Below, piece by piece: positions 43,953 to 52,893 of a stretch of DNA of 64,000 nucleotides; the stretch's first letter is position 1, and the number at the start of each line of letters is the position of its first letter. The position numbers and the translations under genes were made by a program. Location: contig NZ_JAHXBN010000001.1 of NCBI RefSeq assembly GCF_019924045.1, forward strand, positions 248,001 to 312,000. The letters are read 5' to 3'. Source of the DNA: Dyadobacter fermentans (lineage in GTDB: Bacteria; Bacteroidota; Bacteroidia; Cytophagales; Spirosomataceae). Under the pieces are notes generated by a model. The model ran no database searches. It saw nothing but the letters and a program-made list of their open reading frames with translations, and was not told the DNA's origin.

Positions 43953-46214
43953 CTATCTGAGCGTATATCTCATCCCTAAAAACGTCCTGATGCCCTGATT
44001 TGGCGCATATACGTACGATGGATCGAACGTTAGCCGGTAGGGGTTGTCGGGTGTTGCGATTACTTGTCCTTGCCCGTCAAATTTTACATTTTTGTCGAAG
44101 GGATCGTTCGAACGGGCGATCGAATTGGCGGGCGGAGTGAAGTTGAGCAGGTTTTTAACGCCTCCATAAATTTCCAGTCCGTTGTCAAACTTTTTGGTTA
44201 CCTGGATATTCTGCAAAGACCAAACCGGCGAGTTAGCGGCGCGGGGATCGGTTTCGCTTAGGAGCGGCAGGCGCATAGGCCCGTAAATATTCCCGGTGTA
44301 GTCGAATGAGAGCCCTGCTTTCTGGATTTCGTAGGAAACAGACCATGTTCCTGTGAACTTCTCGGTCAGTACCGGTCTGAAACGCACACCGTTTTCCTTC
44401 TGGAAGTTATCCATATAAGTCCCACCGGCAATGATTTTCAATGGGAAAGGGAAGTTGAAGTCCAGATTGAGGCTAATACCTTTCGAAACCGCGTAGCCGT
44501 CAAGGTTATCGTAAATAATTTCGTTCGGATTGGTGTCGTAGTCGGGCAGGATACGATTGGTGAAATGGGTATAGAACACCGAAGCGTCGATTCCGATGAA
44601 CGAATTCCCCGTCACGATCTTCTTAACGACGTTGATATTCGCATTCCAGCTTTGCTCTGGTTTCAATGCCTCTTTCAATATCACTTCGCGGGAGCCGGTC
44701 AGCGCAGCGTGGTCTTCGGTAAAAAGATTCACGATGCGGAAACCGCGGCCGATATTCAACCGAATTACGTCTGTTCGATTGAACTTGTATTTGTAAGCCG
44801 CTCTCGGCGTGAAAATGCTTCCGTGACGACTGTTGTAATCGTACCGCGCGCCCAGAAGAATAGAATGCGGGCCGCTTTTGAATTCGTCCTGAATGAATAT
44901 GCCGGGGAGGTAAATCTTATCGGCGTGGTCCTGGCCGTCGGAGTAACGGGTAGCGGGCGTGTTGTCGTTGTAGAAAGTATAGCGGAACGGCGTTCCCATC
45001 AGCAGGCTGTGCTTCCCGATCTCCTTATCCCACAAAAACTGGGCAAATGCGATCTTCTGGTCGGCATTGAACGGTACGTGGCCATACGCCGAGTTCTGGT
45101 TGTGCGAGCTGAAAGAGTATTGCAACGTAATTTTCTCGGTGAACGGGAGCTGGTAGTTTCCTAAAAGCTCGAAGCGTTTGGTATAAATACTTTCCCCATA
45201 AACCTCGTCACCGCCGCGGTAGGAGCGGTTCCATTGCATTTGCCCGCCCCAGCGGTCTTCATAATAGTAGCGTGCGGCCACATTAGCCTGCCGGTTGTTT
45301 TTCAGGTCGAACGACCATTTGTTGAAGATCGAAATGCGGTTCTGGAGTGTCAGGTCGGTGAAGCCGTCCTTGTTATTGTCGATCGGGTTTTGATAGTTGA
45401 AATAATTGACCCCCAGCAAGGAACTGCTTTTTTCGCCTGGGGTAAATTTTACACCGAGGTCCACATTATAATCTCGCCAGGTAGTACTGAAAGCGTCGGC
45501 GGAGAATACCGGGGCTTTGGAAGGATTTTTGGTAATAATATTGATCAACCCACCCACAGCCTCCGAACCGTATAGGGTAGACGCGGGCCCTTTCACGATC
45601 TCCACGCGCTCAATCAGGCTGTTCGGAATGCCCGAAAGCCCGTAAACCGTGGAAAGCCCGCTCACCATCGGCATGCCGTCGATGAGTACCATGGTGTAAG
45701 GCCCTTCCAGGCCGTTAATGTGAATATCGCCCGTGTTGCAGACGTTGCAGTTCAGTTGCGGCCGCACGCCGTTCACATAGCTCAGCCCTTCAAAAATGCT
45801 CGGGACCGGGTTTTTATAAATGAATTTGGAAGTAATAATGTCGACGGGTACCGGGCTGTCGAGCTTCGATACTTCCTTCATCGTTCCGGTCACAACCACT
45901 TCTTCCAATGCATTTGCACCGGATTTCATTACGAAATCTTTTCTGACATCCCGGTCGATCCGCACATTCTTTTCAGTGATGGTAGGCAATGAAACGTAGC
46001 TGATTCGGACGGTATAGGTTCCTTTGGGAATGCCAGCAAGCCGGAAATAGCCTGCGGTATCAGCCGTGGTGCCGGTTTTTAATTCCTGAATATAAATCGA
46101 GGCTCCGAATGCGGGATCGGCCTGGCCTTCGAGTGAAATCCTCCCCGAAAGCGAAAACTGCGCCCAGGTACCGAATGGCAAACAGCTGAACAATAGGAGT
46201 AAGCGTAGCTTCAT
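43953..46214 (-). CDS. TonB-dependent receptor with carboxypeptidase-like N-terminal domain
   Basis: 753 residues: signal peptide (MKLRLLLLFSCLPFGTWAQ), a CarboxypepD_reg-like domain at about 20-100, plug at about 105-235 and a 22-strand-type barrel to the end. The plug contains a di-cysteine NCNVCNTGDIHINGLEG and YTMVLIDGMPMVSGLSTVYG then VEIVKGPASTLYGSEAVGG, all hallmark TonB-receptor motifs. No SusD partner is adjacent, so it is unlikely to be a polysaccharide SusC; small ligands such as metal or siderophore complexes, or cobalamin-like molecules, are more likely. Confidence 0.92.
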   Translation of the reverse strand: MKLRLLLLFSCLPFGTWAQFSLSGRISLEGQADPAFGASIYIQELKTGTTADTAGYFRLAGIPKGTYTVRISYVSLPTITEKNVRIDRDVRKDFVMKSGANALEEVVVTGTMKEVSKLDSPVPVDIITSKFIYKNPVPSIFEGLSYVNGVRPQLNCNVCNTGDIHINGLEGPYTMVLIDGMPMVSGLSTVYGLSGIPNSLIERVEIVKGPASTLYGSEAVGGLINIITKNPSKAPVFSADAFSTTWRDYNVDLGVKFTPGEKSSSLLGVNYFNYQNPIDNNKDGFTDLTLQNRISIFNKWSFDLKNNRQANVAARYYYEDRWGGQMQWNRSYRGGDEVYGESIYTKRFELLGNYQLPFTEKITLQYSFSSHNQNSAYGHVPFNADQKIAFAQFLWDKEIGKHSLLMGTPFRYTFYNDNTPATRYSDGQDHADKIYLPGIFIQDEFKSGPHSILLGARYDYNSRHGSIFTPRAAYKYKFNRTDVIRLNIGRGFRIVNLFTEDHAALTGSREVILKEALKPEQSWNANINVVKKIVTGNSFIGIDASVFYTHFTNRILPDYDTNPNEIIYDNLDGYAVSKGISLNLDFNFPFPLKIIAGGTYMDNFQKENGVRFRPVLTEKFTGTWSVSYEIQKAGLSFDYTGNIYGPMRLPLLSETDPRAANSPVWSLQNIQVTKKFDNGLEIYGGVKNLLNFTPPANSIARSNDPFDKNVKFDGQGQVIATPDNPYRLTFDPSYVYAPNQGIRTFLGMRYTLR

Positions 46215-46397
46215 AGTACGGCCGAATTATTAATTTACTTGTATCTGAATATAAATTTAGACAAACCTAAAAATAAAACTTGATATATGAAAATTAAAAA
46301 TTCGGTTACTTTTCGTTTTTATCCGGAAACTATCTTCGGTGTTACGATAGTTTAGGCTACTGATGAATGAAGGTTTGTATAAACTAATTAACTCACT

Positions 46398-46808
46398 ATG
46401 CTCAAAAGATTTCTGAAACCGATCAAACTCCCCGCTTCGGCCGACTGGGCGGTGCTGATCCTGCGGGTTGGGATTTCGTGTCTCATGCTTACACACGGTT
46501 ACGCCAAGCTGACTAACTTCCTGGGAGGCGATCGCGCTTTTGCCGATCCGATCGGGATAGGCGAGGAACTGTCTTACGTATTGACTATCTGCGCTGAGTT
46601 CGGCTGTTCGATCCTCATTATCCTCGGTCTCGGGACCCGGGCGGCGCTCATTCCGCTGATCGTTACGATGGTCGTAGTAGCGACGATTGTTCACGCCAAC
46701 GATCCCTTCGATATGAAGGAGCATGCCCTGCTGTTCCTCTTTCCTTATATCGCATTGTTCCTGACAGGTCCGGGGCGATTTTCGGTGGACGCGAAATTGT
46801 ATCGTTAG
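46398..46808 (+). CDS. DoxX-family membrane protein
   Basis: 136 residues with four predicted membrane helices. ADWAVLILRVGISCLMLTHG, then YAKLTNF, is the typical DoxX start with the HGYxK motif; VLTICAEFGCSILIILGLGT and RAALIPL complete helices 2-3. The family is involved in redox-related membrane processes (thiosulfate:quinone oxidoreductase subunit is one example), but specific function is unclear here. Monocistronic, divergent from the TonB receptor and ending at a strong terminator. Confidence 0.9.
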   Translation: MLKRFLKPIKLPASADWAVLILRVGISCLMLTHGYAKLTNFLGGDRAFADPIGIGEELSYVLTICAEFGCSILIILGLGTRAALIPLIVTMVVVATIVHANDPFDMKEHALLFLFPYIALFLTGPGRFSVDAKLYR

Positions 46809-46825
46809 GAATTCCAGGTATTAAA

Positions 46826-46863
46826 AAACAAAATGCCTTCCGGTCAGGGAAGGCATTTTGTTT
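46826..46863. terminator. Bidirectional terminator
   Basis: A 16-bp perfect stem (AAACAAAATGCCTTCC with its complement) and 6-base loop, between the convergent DoxX and aldo/keto reductase genes. Confidence 0.92.
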
Positions 46864-46870
46864 ACATAAA

Positions 46871-47842
46871 CTATTGCGACCATTTGGTAGGTTGGCGGTC
46901 CCAGCGGTGGGCTTTCATTTGCTCGGCCACCGCGGCGTCGAGCCGCACACCGTCGCTGACGGCCACGTTCGAGCGTACGTGCGGGAGCTTGCGCATGCCC
47001 GGGATCGTCGTGTGCACGTCGGCGTTGTTGAGGATGAAACGCAATGCGAGTTCGGGCATCGTCATACCTGCCGGGATATCGGCACGCAATGCTTCGGCAT
47101 GGTCCACGCTCGCATTCAGGTTTTCGGGCACGAAATAGGTCGAGCGCCAGTCGTCGGCCGGAAATTTGGTTTCCTTCGTCAACAAGCCGGTGAGCGTTCC
47201 CTCATCGAAAGGCACACGGGCGATCACGCCGATGTCGAGCTTCCGGCAAAGGGGGAAGAGATTGTCCTCCGGCGCCTGGTCGAAAATATTGTAAATTACC
47301 TGTACGGCATCAATCAGGCCGGTTTCGAGCGTTTTCAATGCATTATCCGGTTCCCAGCGGTTGATGCTGATCCCCCATGCTCCTACCTTCCCTTCTTTGG
47401 TTAACTTTTGAATCGCTTCCTTCCATTCGTCTTCTTCTGCCCAGGCATCTTCCCACACGTGGAATTGCAGCAGGTCGATCTGCTCGGTACCAAGGTTTTG
47501 AAGGCTTTTTTCAGTGTATTCGACAATGTAATCGGCCGGAAATACGTCTTTCAGCGCGAATTCGGGGCGCGACGGCCATTGGCGGTTTTTGGGTGGTATC
47601 TTGGTGGCGGCGTAAATCTTTTTGTCGGGATTGCGTTTGATCAGCTCGCCAAGGATGCGCTCGCTCAGGCCTTCGCCGTAACCCCAGGCAGTATCGAAGA
47701 AATTGACACCCGATTCGACGGCCAGGTCGAGAGAGTCGTCCGTCTCCTTGCGGTCGGAGCCTGTCCAGCCCGCAAGCCCCCACATTCCATAACCTACTTC
47801 GCTGATTTCCCAGCCAGTTCGTCCAAAACGACGTTTTTGCAT
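46871..47842 (-). CDS. Aldo/keto reductase
   Basis: 323 residues, NADPH-dependent TIM-barrel oxidoreductase. Catalytic tetrad visible: Asp and Tyr in NFFDTAWGYGEGLSER (about 48), Lys in IYAATKIPP (about 81) and His in IDLLQFHVWEDAW (about 128). C-terminal segment LNNADVHTTIPGMRKLPHV carries the adenosine-phosphate binding region of the family. No signal peptide. Substrate not deducible. Confidence 0.93.
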   Translation of the reverse strand: MQKRRFGRTGWEISEVGYGMWGLAGWTGSDRKETDDSLDLAVESGVNFFDTAWGYGEGLSERILGELIKRNPDKKIYAATKIPPKNRQWPSRPEFALKDVFPADYIVEYTEKSLQNLGTEQIDLLQFHVWEDAWAEEDEWKEAIQKLTKEGKVGAWGISINRWEPDNALKTLETGLIDAVQVIYNIFDQAPEDNLFPLCRKLDIGVIARVPFDEGTLTGLLTKETKFPADDWRSTYFVPENLNASVDHAEALRADIPAGMTMPELALRFILNNADVHTTIPGMRKLPHVRSNVAVSDGVRLDAAVAEQMKAHRWDRQPTKWSQ

Positions 47843-47906
47843 TGTAATCTGATTTTAGTGTTTGACCAATAAAGAACTTCTCTGCATTTATTTAATATAG
47901 AACGGA

Positions 47907-47914
47907 TACCTTTG
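47907..47914 (+). promoter_or_regulatory. Candidate -7 promoter element for the M23-like peptidase
   Basis: TACCTTTG exactly matches TAnnTTTG, about 57 bases before the GTG at 47971 and 90 before the ATG at 48004. A -33 box is not obvious. Confidence 0.45.
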
Positions 47915-48003
47915 CAGCGCTTTTTTATTAGTGAGCCGTCTCGCTATCGTTCCTCAAAAACAGGGTTTAAGTGAAAGAAAAGGGGTTAGTTAACGCATTG
48001 TTG

Positions 48004-48768
48004 ATGACATTTAAAAGAATTGCCGGGATCGTGTTGGTGATTTGTGCGGCCGGTTTGACGAATCAGAGTGAATCTTCCGATAAAATTGCAGAATACTGCC
48101 GGACTTTCCATCAGATTCAGATGGATATCCGCGATAATGTGATCACGCCCGATTCGGCGCGTGTGGCATTTGCGGCCGTTATGCGCAATCTGCGGGCCGA
48201 ATTCCGAAGGGACACCTGCCGGTCCATCGACTCATCCTATTTCGTTTACCCGATCAAAGGCTACACGGCCAGGGAATCTGTGGGGTCGAGAGGACGCGGT
48301 TACCGGCCCAATGGCTTCGATCTTTTCGATATGAGTGTGACCGGCAGCCATCCGGCTCACGACCTGTTTGTACGCGATAAGGACCAGGACGTGCTCGACG
48401 ACCGAACCTGGCAGCCGATCGACGTGCTCGCATTCACATCGGGCCTCGTGGTGGCTACCGAAACAAGCTGGAAATACGACAGTGAATACCGGGGCGGCAA
48501 TTGGATATGGATTTACGACCCCTGCCTCGACGGCCTGTTCTATTATGCCCATAACAACATAGTTGAGGTTCAGCCCGGCCAATGGGTGAATGCGGGCGAC
48601 AAGATTTCAGAGATGGGGCGCACCGGCTACAATGCCTACCAGAAGCGCTCACCCACGCATTTACATTTGATGTTCCTGCAACTCGACGTGGACGGGCTGC
48701 CCATGCCTGCCAATACGTACGAATGGCTGAAAGAAGCAGCCGTGAGGGACGGCTTAGGGGCTGAGTAA
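48004..48768 (+). CDS. Secreted M23-like (LytM) peptidase
   Basis: 254 residues from the ATG at 48004 (MTFKRIAGIVLVICAAGLTN, a signal peptide); a GTG at 47971 would add 11 residues. A helical N-terminal part (about 35-75) precedes the catalytic domain. M23 metal ligands are recognisable: His and Asp in GSHPAHDLFV (HxxxD), and the HxH in PTHLHLMF; FYYAHNNIVEVQPGQWVNAG and KISEMGRTGYN are the usual M23 core. Such enzymes cleave peptidoglycan cross-links. The H-x-G-x-D signature has Ala in place of Gly, so activity should be treated as likely but not certain. Confidence 0.83.
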   Translation: MTFKRIAGIVLVICAAGLTNQSESSDKIAEYCRTFHQIQMDIRDNVITPDSARVAFAAVMRNLRAEFRRDTCRSIDSSYFVYPIKGYTARESVGSRGRGYRPNGFDLFDMSVTGSHPAHDLFVRDKDQDVLDDRTWQPIDVLAFTSGLVVATETSWKYDSEYRGGNWIWIYDPCLDGLFYYAHNNIVEVQPGQWVNAGDKISEMGRTGYNAYQKRSPTHLHLMFLQLDVDGLPMPANTYEWLKEAAVRDGLGAE

Positions 48769-48834
48769 TTGGGATTGAAGTAGATATTCAATATATTGTA
48801 CTTCACTCCATTACTATTCCTTAAACAAAATTGT

Positions 48835-50121
48835 ATGAACAACCGCCGTTCCTTTTTCCGGAAGAGTGCCGCCTTGGGTATGGGCGCTTTCGGGATCAAC
48901 AGCCTTTTCAACCAGCTCCACGCCGAGCGATTCCTCGAAGCAGAACGACTTTGGAACCCCGCCAGCGAAAGCAACGAAGAATACTGGTCGGTGATTCAGG
49001 ATGCCTACACCGCCAGCAAAAGCGAAATCATTATCCTCAATAACGGAGGCGTATCACCCTCACCGATTGTGGTGCAGGAGGCTCTGGACAAATATAACCG
49101 GGCCGCGGCCCAGGGGCCATCCTATTATATGTGGCGCATTATGGATAAAGGCCGCGAACCGCTTCGCCAGCGCCTTGCCAAGCTCGCCGGGGCCGATGCG
49201 GAAGAAATCGCGATCAACCGCAATGCCACGGAGGCTTTGAATACCATCATTTTCGGCCTGCCATTGGAAAAAGGCGACGAGGTAATCGGTACTCTGCAGG
49301 ATTATCCGAATATGGTACAAGCCTGGAAACAGCGCCAGATGCGGGACGGCATCGTGTACAAGCAGCTTTCCTTTGATTTTCCTATTGAAAACAAGGAGCA
49401 GATCGTGAAAGCGTATGCCGATGCAATCACTCCCCGGACTAAGATTATCCACGTAACGCATATTATCAACTGGGTCGGGCAGATTATGCCGGTCAAGGAG
49501 ATTTCTCAAATGGCACACGCCAGGGGTATCGAGGTGGTTTGCGATGGCGCGCACACATTTGGTTTATTGGATTATAAAATCCCTGACCTGGAATGCGATT
49601 ACTTCGGTACCAGCCTGCATAAGTTCCTGAGTGCGCCTGTGGGAAGCGGGATGATGTGGATCAAAAAAGACAAAATCGAGAAAATATGGCCACTGCTTTG
49701 TAACAGCGAGCCGAAAAGCGGCAATATCCGCAAGTTTGAGACGCTGGGTACCCGCAGCTTCCCCATCGAGCAGGCGATAGGCGAGGCGATTAATTTCCAG
49801 GAAGGCATTGGCAACAAGCGCAAGCAGGACCGCATTCATTACCTGAAAAAATACTGGGCGGAAAAAGCCGCCCAAATCCCCGGCGTGAAAATCCATACCT
49901 CATTGAAGCCCGAATTTTCCTGCGCGATAGCGGGCGTCAGCATCGAAGGTATGAAACCCGAGGAACTCGACGGGAAACTGATGAAGGATTATCAGATACA
50001 TACCGTGGGTATCAACTGGGAAAACATCCATTGCGTGCGCGTGACGCCGCACGTGTACACGAAAACCAGCGATCTGGACAAGCTGGTAGGCGCCATCGAG
50101 AAAATCGCGAAGAAGGCCTGA
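48835..50121 (+). CDS. Class V aminotransferase, Tat-exported (isopenicillin-N-epimerase-like)
   Basis: 428 residues from the ATG at 48835; the N-terminus MNNRRSFFRKSAALGMGAFG is a twin-arginine signal, so the enzyme is likely exported folded with its cofactor. PLP-binding features: INRNATEALNTIIFGLPLEK (phosphate site), VVCDGAHTFGLLDY (Asp to pyridine N) and DYFGTSLHKFLSAPVGSG (Schiff-base Lys). The group includes isopenicillin N epimerase and cysteine-desulfurase-like proteins; substrate not predictable. An earlier TTG at 48796 is rejected because it lies in AT-rich leader. Confidence 0.9.
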   Translation: MNNRRSFFRKSAALGMGAFGINSLFNQLHAERFLEAERLWNPASESNEEYWSVIQDAYTASKSEIIILNNGGVSPSPIVVQEALDKYNRAAAQGPSYYMWRIMDKGREPLRQRLAKLAGADAEEIAINRNATEALNTIIFGLPLEKGDEVIGTLQDYPNMVQAWKQRQMRDGIVYKQLSFDFPIENKEQIVKAYADAITPRTKIIHVTHIINWVGQIMPVKEISQMAHARGIEVVCDGAHTFGLLDYKIPDLECDYFGTSLHKFLSAPVGSGMMWIKKDKIEKIWPLLCNSEPKSGNIRKFETLGTRSFPIEQAIGEAINFQEGIGNKRKQDRIHYLKKYWAEKAAQIPGVKIHTSLKPEFSCAIAGVSIEGMKPEELDGKLMKDYQIHTVGINWENIHCVRVTPHVYTKTSDLDKLVGAIEKIAKKA

Positions 50122-50144
50122 TATTTTTGAGGACTAATGTACAT

Positions 50145-50187
50145 GGAGCATAGCTGGGTTAGCTACCGGCTATGCTCCAATTTTTTT
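50145..50187 (+). terminator. Rho-independent terminator
   Basis: Stem GGAGCATAGC / GCTATGCTCC (10 bp), 14-base loop, then AA and seven T, starting 23 bases after the aminotransferase stop. Confidence 0.88.
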
Positions 50188-50304
50188 GCCGCCTGTAAGT
50201 CCACAGGTCAGGATATCCACCGAAAAAGCCATTGGCACGAATCACCAATCAACTGCCGTTTTCATGCATTACTTTTGAAAAATCCTCAATAGAAAATCAA
50301 CATT

Positions 50305-50916
50305 ATGACACAGTTACGAAAGGGCTCTTTTATCAGAAAGGTAAAAGATATCGGCATAAGCAGCGCCTTGGCGCTGGCATTGCTGTCGGGGACGGCGCTC
50401 GTTTCCTGTTCTTCGAATGATGATGAATCGGAATACAGTTATGAAGAAACAACATACGGTAAGGGAATCCGGTCACATATCAAGGAAGTGAGCCCGGGCG
50501 AATTCAAGATCGTCAGCGAAGAAAACGTCCCGGCCGACAGCTCCATGGCGATCGTGGCCTATCTCGACGGCCACAAGGACACGCTGAACCCGATGGCGGC
50601 GAAGGCATTAATCGACCAGGAGATCCGCTCGAACCCGCATATGGGCTATCACAGCGGACTTTCGAGCATGTTGTTGTACGGCGGGATGGGTTACCTGCTG
50701 GGTCGTAACTCTTCCTATTCTTACATGAACAACTACCGCGACAGGATGGATATGGAACGAAGCAGATCGTTTTATGCCAACCCGGGCGCGTGGGCCAGCT
50801 CCCGCAGTGCGACGCTGGGCGTGGAAAGTTCCCGTTCGGTAAGGACGGTGACGACAAGGCCATCGGGAGGCCGGAAAGGTTTCTTTGGAAGGTCGTCGAG
50901 TCGAAGCGGGGGCTAA
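50305..50916 (+). CDS. UPF0323-like lipoprotein (YgiB/YjfM-like)
   Basis: 203 residues. Signal peptide with lipobox ALVSCSS at about residue 35. The core FKIVSEENVPADSSMAIVAY then LDGHKDTLNPMAAKALIDQE resembles the UPF0323 lipoproteins of Helicobacter, and a glycine/serine-rich end (SSMLLYGGMGYLLGRNSS; GRKGFFGRSSSRSGG) recalls E. coli YgiB/YjfM. In those genera, as here, the next gene encodes a glutathionylspermidine-synthase-like enzyme, which supports the call. The tail probably stays in the periplasm or spans towards the outer membrane. Function of the pair is unknown. Confidence 0.75.
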   Translation: MTQLRKGSFIRKVKDIGISSALALALLSGTALVSCSSNDDESEYSYEETTYGKGIRSHIKEVSPGEFKIVSEENVPADSSMAIVAYLDGHKDTLNPMAAKALIDQEIRSNPHMGYHSGLSSMLLYGGMGYLLGRNSSYSYMNNYRDRMDMERSRSFYANPGAWASSRSATLGVESSRSVRTVTTRPSGGRKGFFGRSSSRSGG

Positions 50917-50917
50917 A

Positions 50918-50983
50918 AGAGTCCAGAGTTTATGAATTTTCACGTACTACTCATAGACTCATGAACTCCTAAACTTTAAACTC
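50918..50983. repeat. Intergenic palindromic cluster of AGAGTTTATGA/ACTCATAGACTC units
   Basis: Left arm AGAGTCCAGAGTTTATGA (50918-50935), right arm 50948-50983 with ACTCATAGACTCATGAACTC followed by CTAAACTTTAAACTC, inverted relative to the left. It occupies almost all of the gap between the lipoprotein and ATP-grasp genes of this pair. Confidence 0.6.
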
Positions 50984-50988
50984 AAAAT

Positions 50989-52161
50989 ATGATAAAGTTG
51001 AAATCATTACCCAATCCGCCGCAAGCTGCATTGCAGAAGGCTGGCTGGGATTGGGCACTTGGTACCGACACGGCCCCGTATGTCGTAAACGACATGGTGA
51101 TCGTCGCCGAGCAGCAGGCCGAGAGCTACTACGAAGCTGCGGGTACATTATACGATATGCTGATCGAAGCGGGTCAATACGCCATCGACAACAACCTTTT
51201 CCGGGAAATGGGCATTCCTGAGAACCTGCTCGAGCTGATCAAACTCTCATGGGGCGACGACCGGCAGATACACCTGTACGGTCGGTTCGACCTCGCTGGT
51301 GGGTTTAACGACGAACCCGTCAAACTGATCGAGTTCAACGCTGATACGGCTACCTGCGTGCCCGAAACGGCCATCGTGCAATGGGCGCATTTGCGGATGA
51401 ACGGGATGGATGAATCCCGGCAGTTCAATACGCTGTTTGAAACCCTGGTAGGGCAGTTTGCTTACCTCAAAGCTGAGAACAGCGACCTCACGCCTTCGAT
51501 GTTGTTTTCAGCGATGCGCGGCTATCCCGAGGACGATACCAATGTGACCGTGCTGATGGAAGCAGCGAAAGAAGCCGGCTTTGATGTAGAATTTGCCTAT
51601 ATCGACGACGTGGAGTTTTCGAATGGCGAAGGCATATTCTACCAGGAACCCGAGCACGGGCATTTCGTCCGGTTCGATTTCTGGTTCAAACTGGTGCCTT
51701 GGGAGCACATTGGCAACGACGAGCCGGAACTGGCCTTAATGCTGACGGAGATTGTAAAAAACAGGAAAGCGGTGGTGCTGAACCCTGCCTACACCTTACT
51801 TTTCCAATCCAAATACATTCTGAAAATCCTGTGGGACCTTTACCCATACCATCCGTTGCTGCTGCAAACAGAACGGGATGTGCTGCCACATAAAAAATCG
51901 GTGAGCAAAGTATTGCTGGGCCGTGAGGGGGCAAACGTGGTCATCCACGACGAAAACGGAACAGTGCTGGAAACCGCAGCAGGAGAATATGACGCCCAAT
52001 CACGCATTTACCAGGAGTATGTGACCCTCCCGGCCGACGAGGGCGGCTATACCTACCAGGCTGGTGTGTTCTACGCAGGCGAGGCATGCGCGCTAGGGTT
52101 CAGGCGGGGCGGGAAGATTTTGGACAACACAGCACAGTTTGTGGGGCATGTTGTGGATTAG
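50989..52161 (+). CDS. Glutathionylspermidine synthase-like ATP-grasp enzyme (YgiC/YjfC family)
   Basis: 390 residues. Pre-ATP-grasp and ATP-grasp folds of the C-terminal half of glutathionylspermidine synthase. Family marks: YGRFDLAGGFNDEPVKLIEF then NADTATCVPETAIVQW (N-A-D-T core, substrate and Mg site), KNRKAVVLNPAYTLLFQSK (ATP-binding lysine), and VLLGREGANV with the catalytic-loop G-R-E-G. The amidase half of the E. coli bifunctional enzyme is missing, as in YgiC. The likely reaction is ATP-dependent peptide-type bond formation with an amine, but the partner is unknown. Pairs with the UPF0323-like lipoprotein just upstream. Confidence 0.88.
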   Translation: MIKLKSLPNPPQAALQKAGWDWALGTDTAPYVVNDMVIVAEQQAESYYEAAGTLYDMLIEAGQYAIDNNLFREMGIPENLLELIKLSWGDDRQIHLYGRFDLAGGFNDEPVKLIEFNADTATCVPETAIVQWAHLRMNGMDESRQFNTLFETLVGQFAYLKAENSDLTPSMLFSAMRGYPEDDTNVTVLMEAAKEAGFDVEFAYIDDVEFSNGEGIFYQEPEHGHFVRFDFWFKLVPWEHIGNDEPELALMLTEIVKNRKAVVLNPAYTLLFQSKYILKILWDLYPYHPLLLQTERDVLPHKKSVSKVLLGREGANVVIHDENGTVLETAAGEYDAQSRIYQEYVTLPADEGGYTYQAGVFYAGEACALGFRRGGKILDNTAQFVGHVVD

Positions 52162-52254
52162 TAGGATACGTAAATTTACTTGCCTCTGAATCAGATTGTT
52201 ACCGGAGGATCATTGAGATGACCGTTTACTAATCATTTTGCTGAAAAATCCCTG

Positions 52255-52293
52255 GCAGCAGCGAAGTTTGTAAAGTTTTACAGGAGCTGCTGG
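52255..52293. other. Hairpin in the 52162-52374 gap
   Basis: CAGCAGC (52256-52262) pairs with GCTGCTG (52286-52292), and GTAAA/TTTAC pairs inside. No T-run follows. The 213-base gap shows nothing else recognisable. Confidence 0.4.
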
Positions 52294-52374
52294 TATGAAA
52301 GTTTTAAGGAAGCCCGAAGCATCGTCAGCAGTTCAACAATATTCATCGATCCTTAATACCTTAAAAGACAAGTC

Positions 52375-52707
52375 ATGATTCACGAGAAAATTTTCCAACT
52401 AAAAAGCGGCAGGGAGGTTAAAGTCGTTGTAAAAAGTTATTTCCTCCACGATAATCCGCAACGCGATACCGATTGCGAGATTTTAATCCGCGAACCCAAA
52501 GAAAAATACTTTCGCACACCCATAGGGGTTAATCACCCGCAATACTGGAAAATGAAGCGGTCCAGCGCACAACAGGCCAAAGTTCTTCTCATGGAATACA
52601 GTGGAATCACTCAACGCCAGATCAATCAGGCCATTAGCGAATTTAACCGTATTCTCAGCTACCCGCCAACACACATAGGCTTTCAATATGAAAGCGAGTT
52701 GGTTTAG
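52375..52707 (+). CDS. Hypothetical protein, soluble
   Basis: 110 residues with no signal peptide and no membrane segment. Begins with strand-like MIHEKIFQLKSGREVKVVVK, includes a charged CEILIREPKEKYFRTPIGVN, and ends in a helical MEYSGITQRQINQAISEFNR. The family is not recognised. Likely monocistronic, with a strong terminator downstream. Confidence 0.6.
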   Translation: MIHEKIFQLKSGREVKVVVKSYFLHDNPQRDTDCEILIREPKEKYFRTPIGVNHPQYWKMKRSSAQQAKVLLMEYSGITQRQINQAISEFNRILSYPPTHIGFQYESELV

Positions 52708-52760
52708 AGATGGTTAAGCTTTGACACAGAGCACTAACTAAGGAATATTAACACACACTT

Positions 52761-52815
52761 GGAACCGGGCATGGTCAGAATCAATGGAGGCTGACCATCG
52801 TCTGGTTCTTTTTTA
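52761..52815 (+). terminator. Rho-independent terminator
   Basis: Long imperfect hairpin: GAACC/GGTTC at the base and ATGGTCAG/CTGACCAT above, then seven T (52809-52815). Confidence 0.8.
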
Positions 52816-52893
52816 TGTACTTACCTGCCGCTTTTTGCCTTACGGTCAAGTGAATTTGTTAATTTAAGCCCGCAGCATTTTTTTCAGGGTTTT

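Noticed and set aside
43953..46214. SusC assignment for the TonB receptor
   Set aside because: It is shorter (753 residues), has no adjacent SusD, and its plug has a di-cysteine motif unlike SusC proteins.
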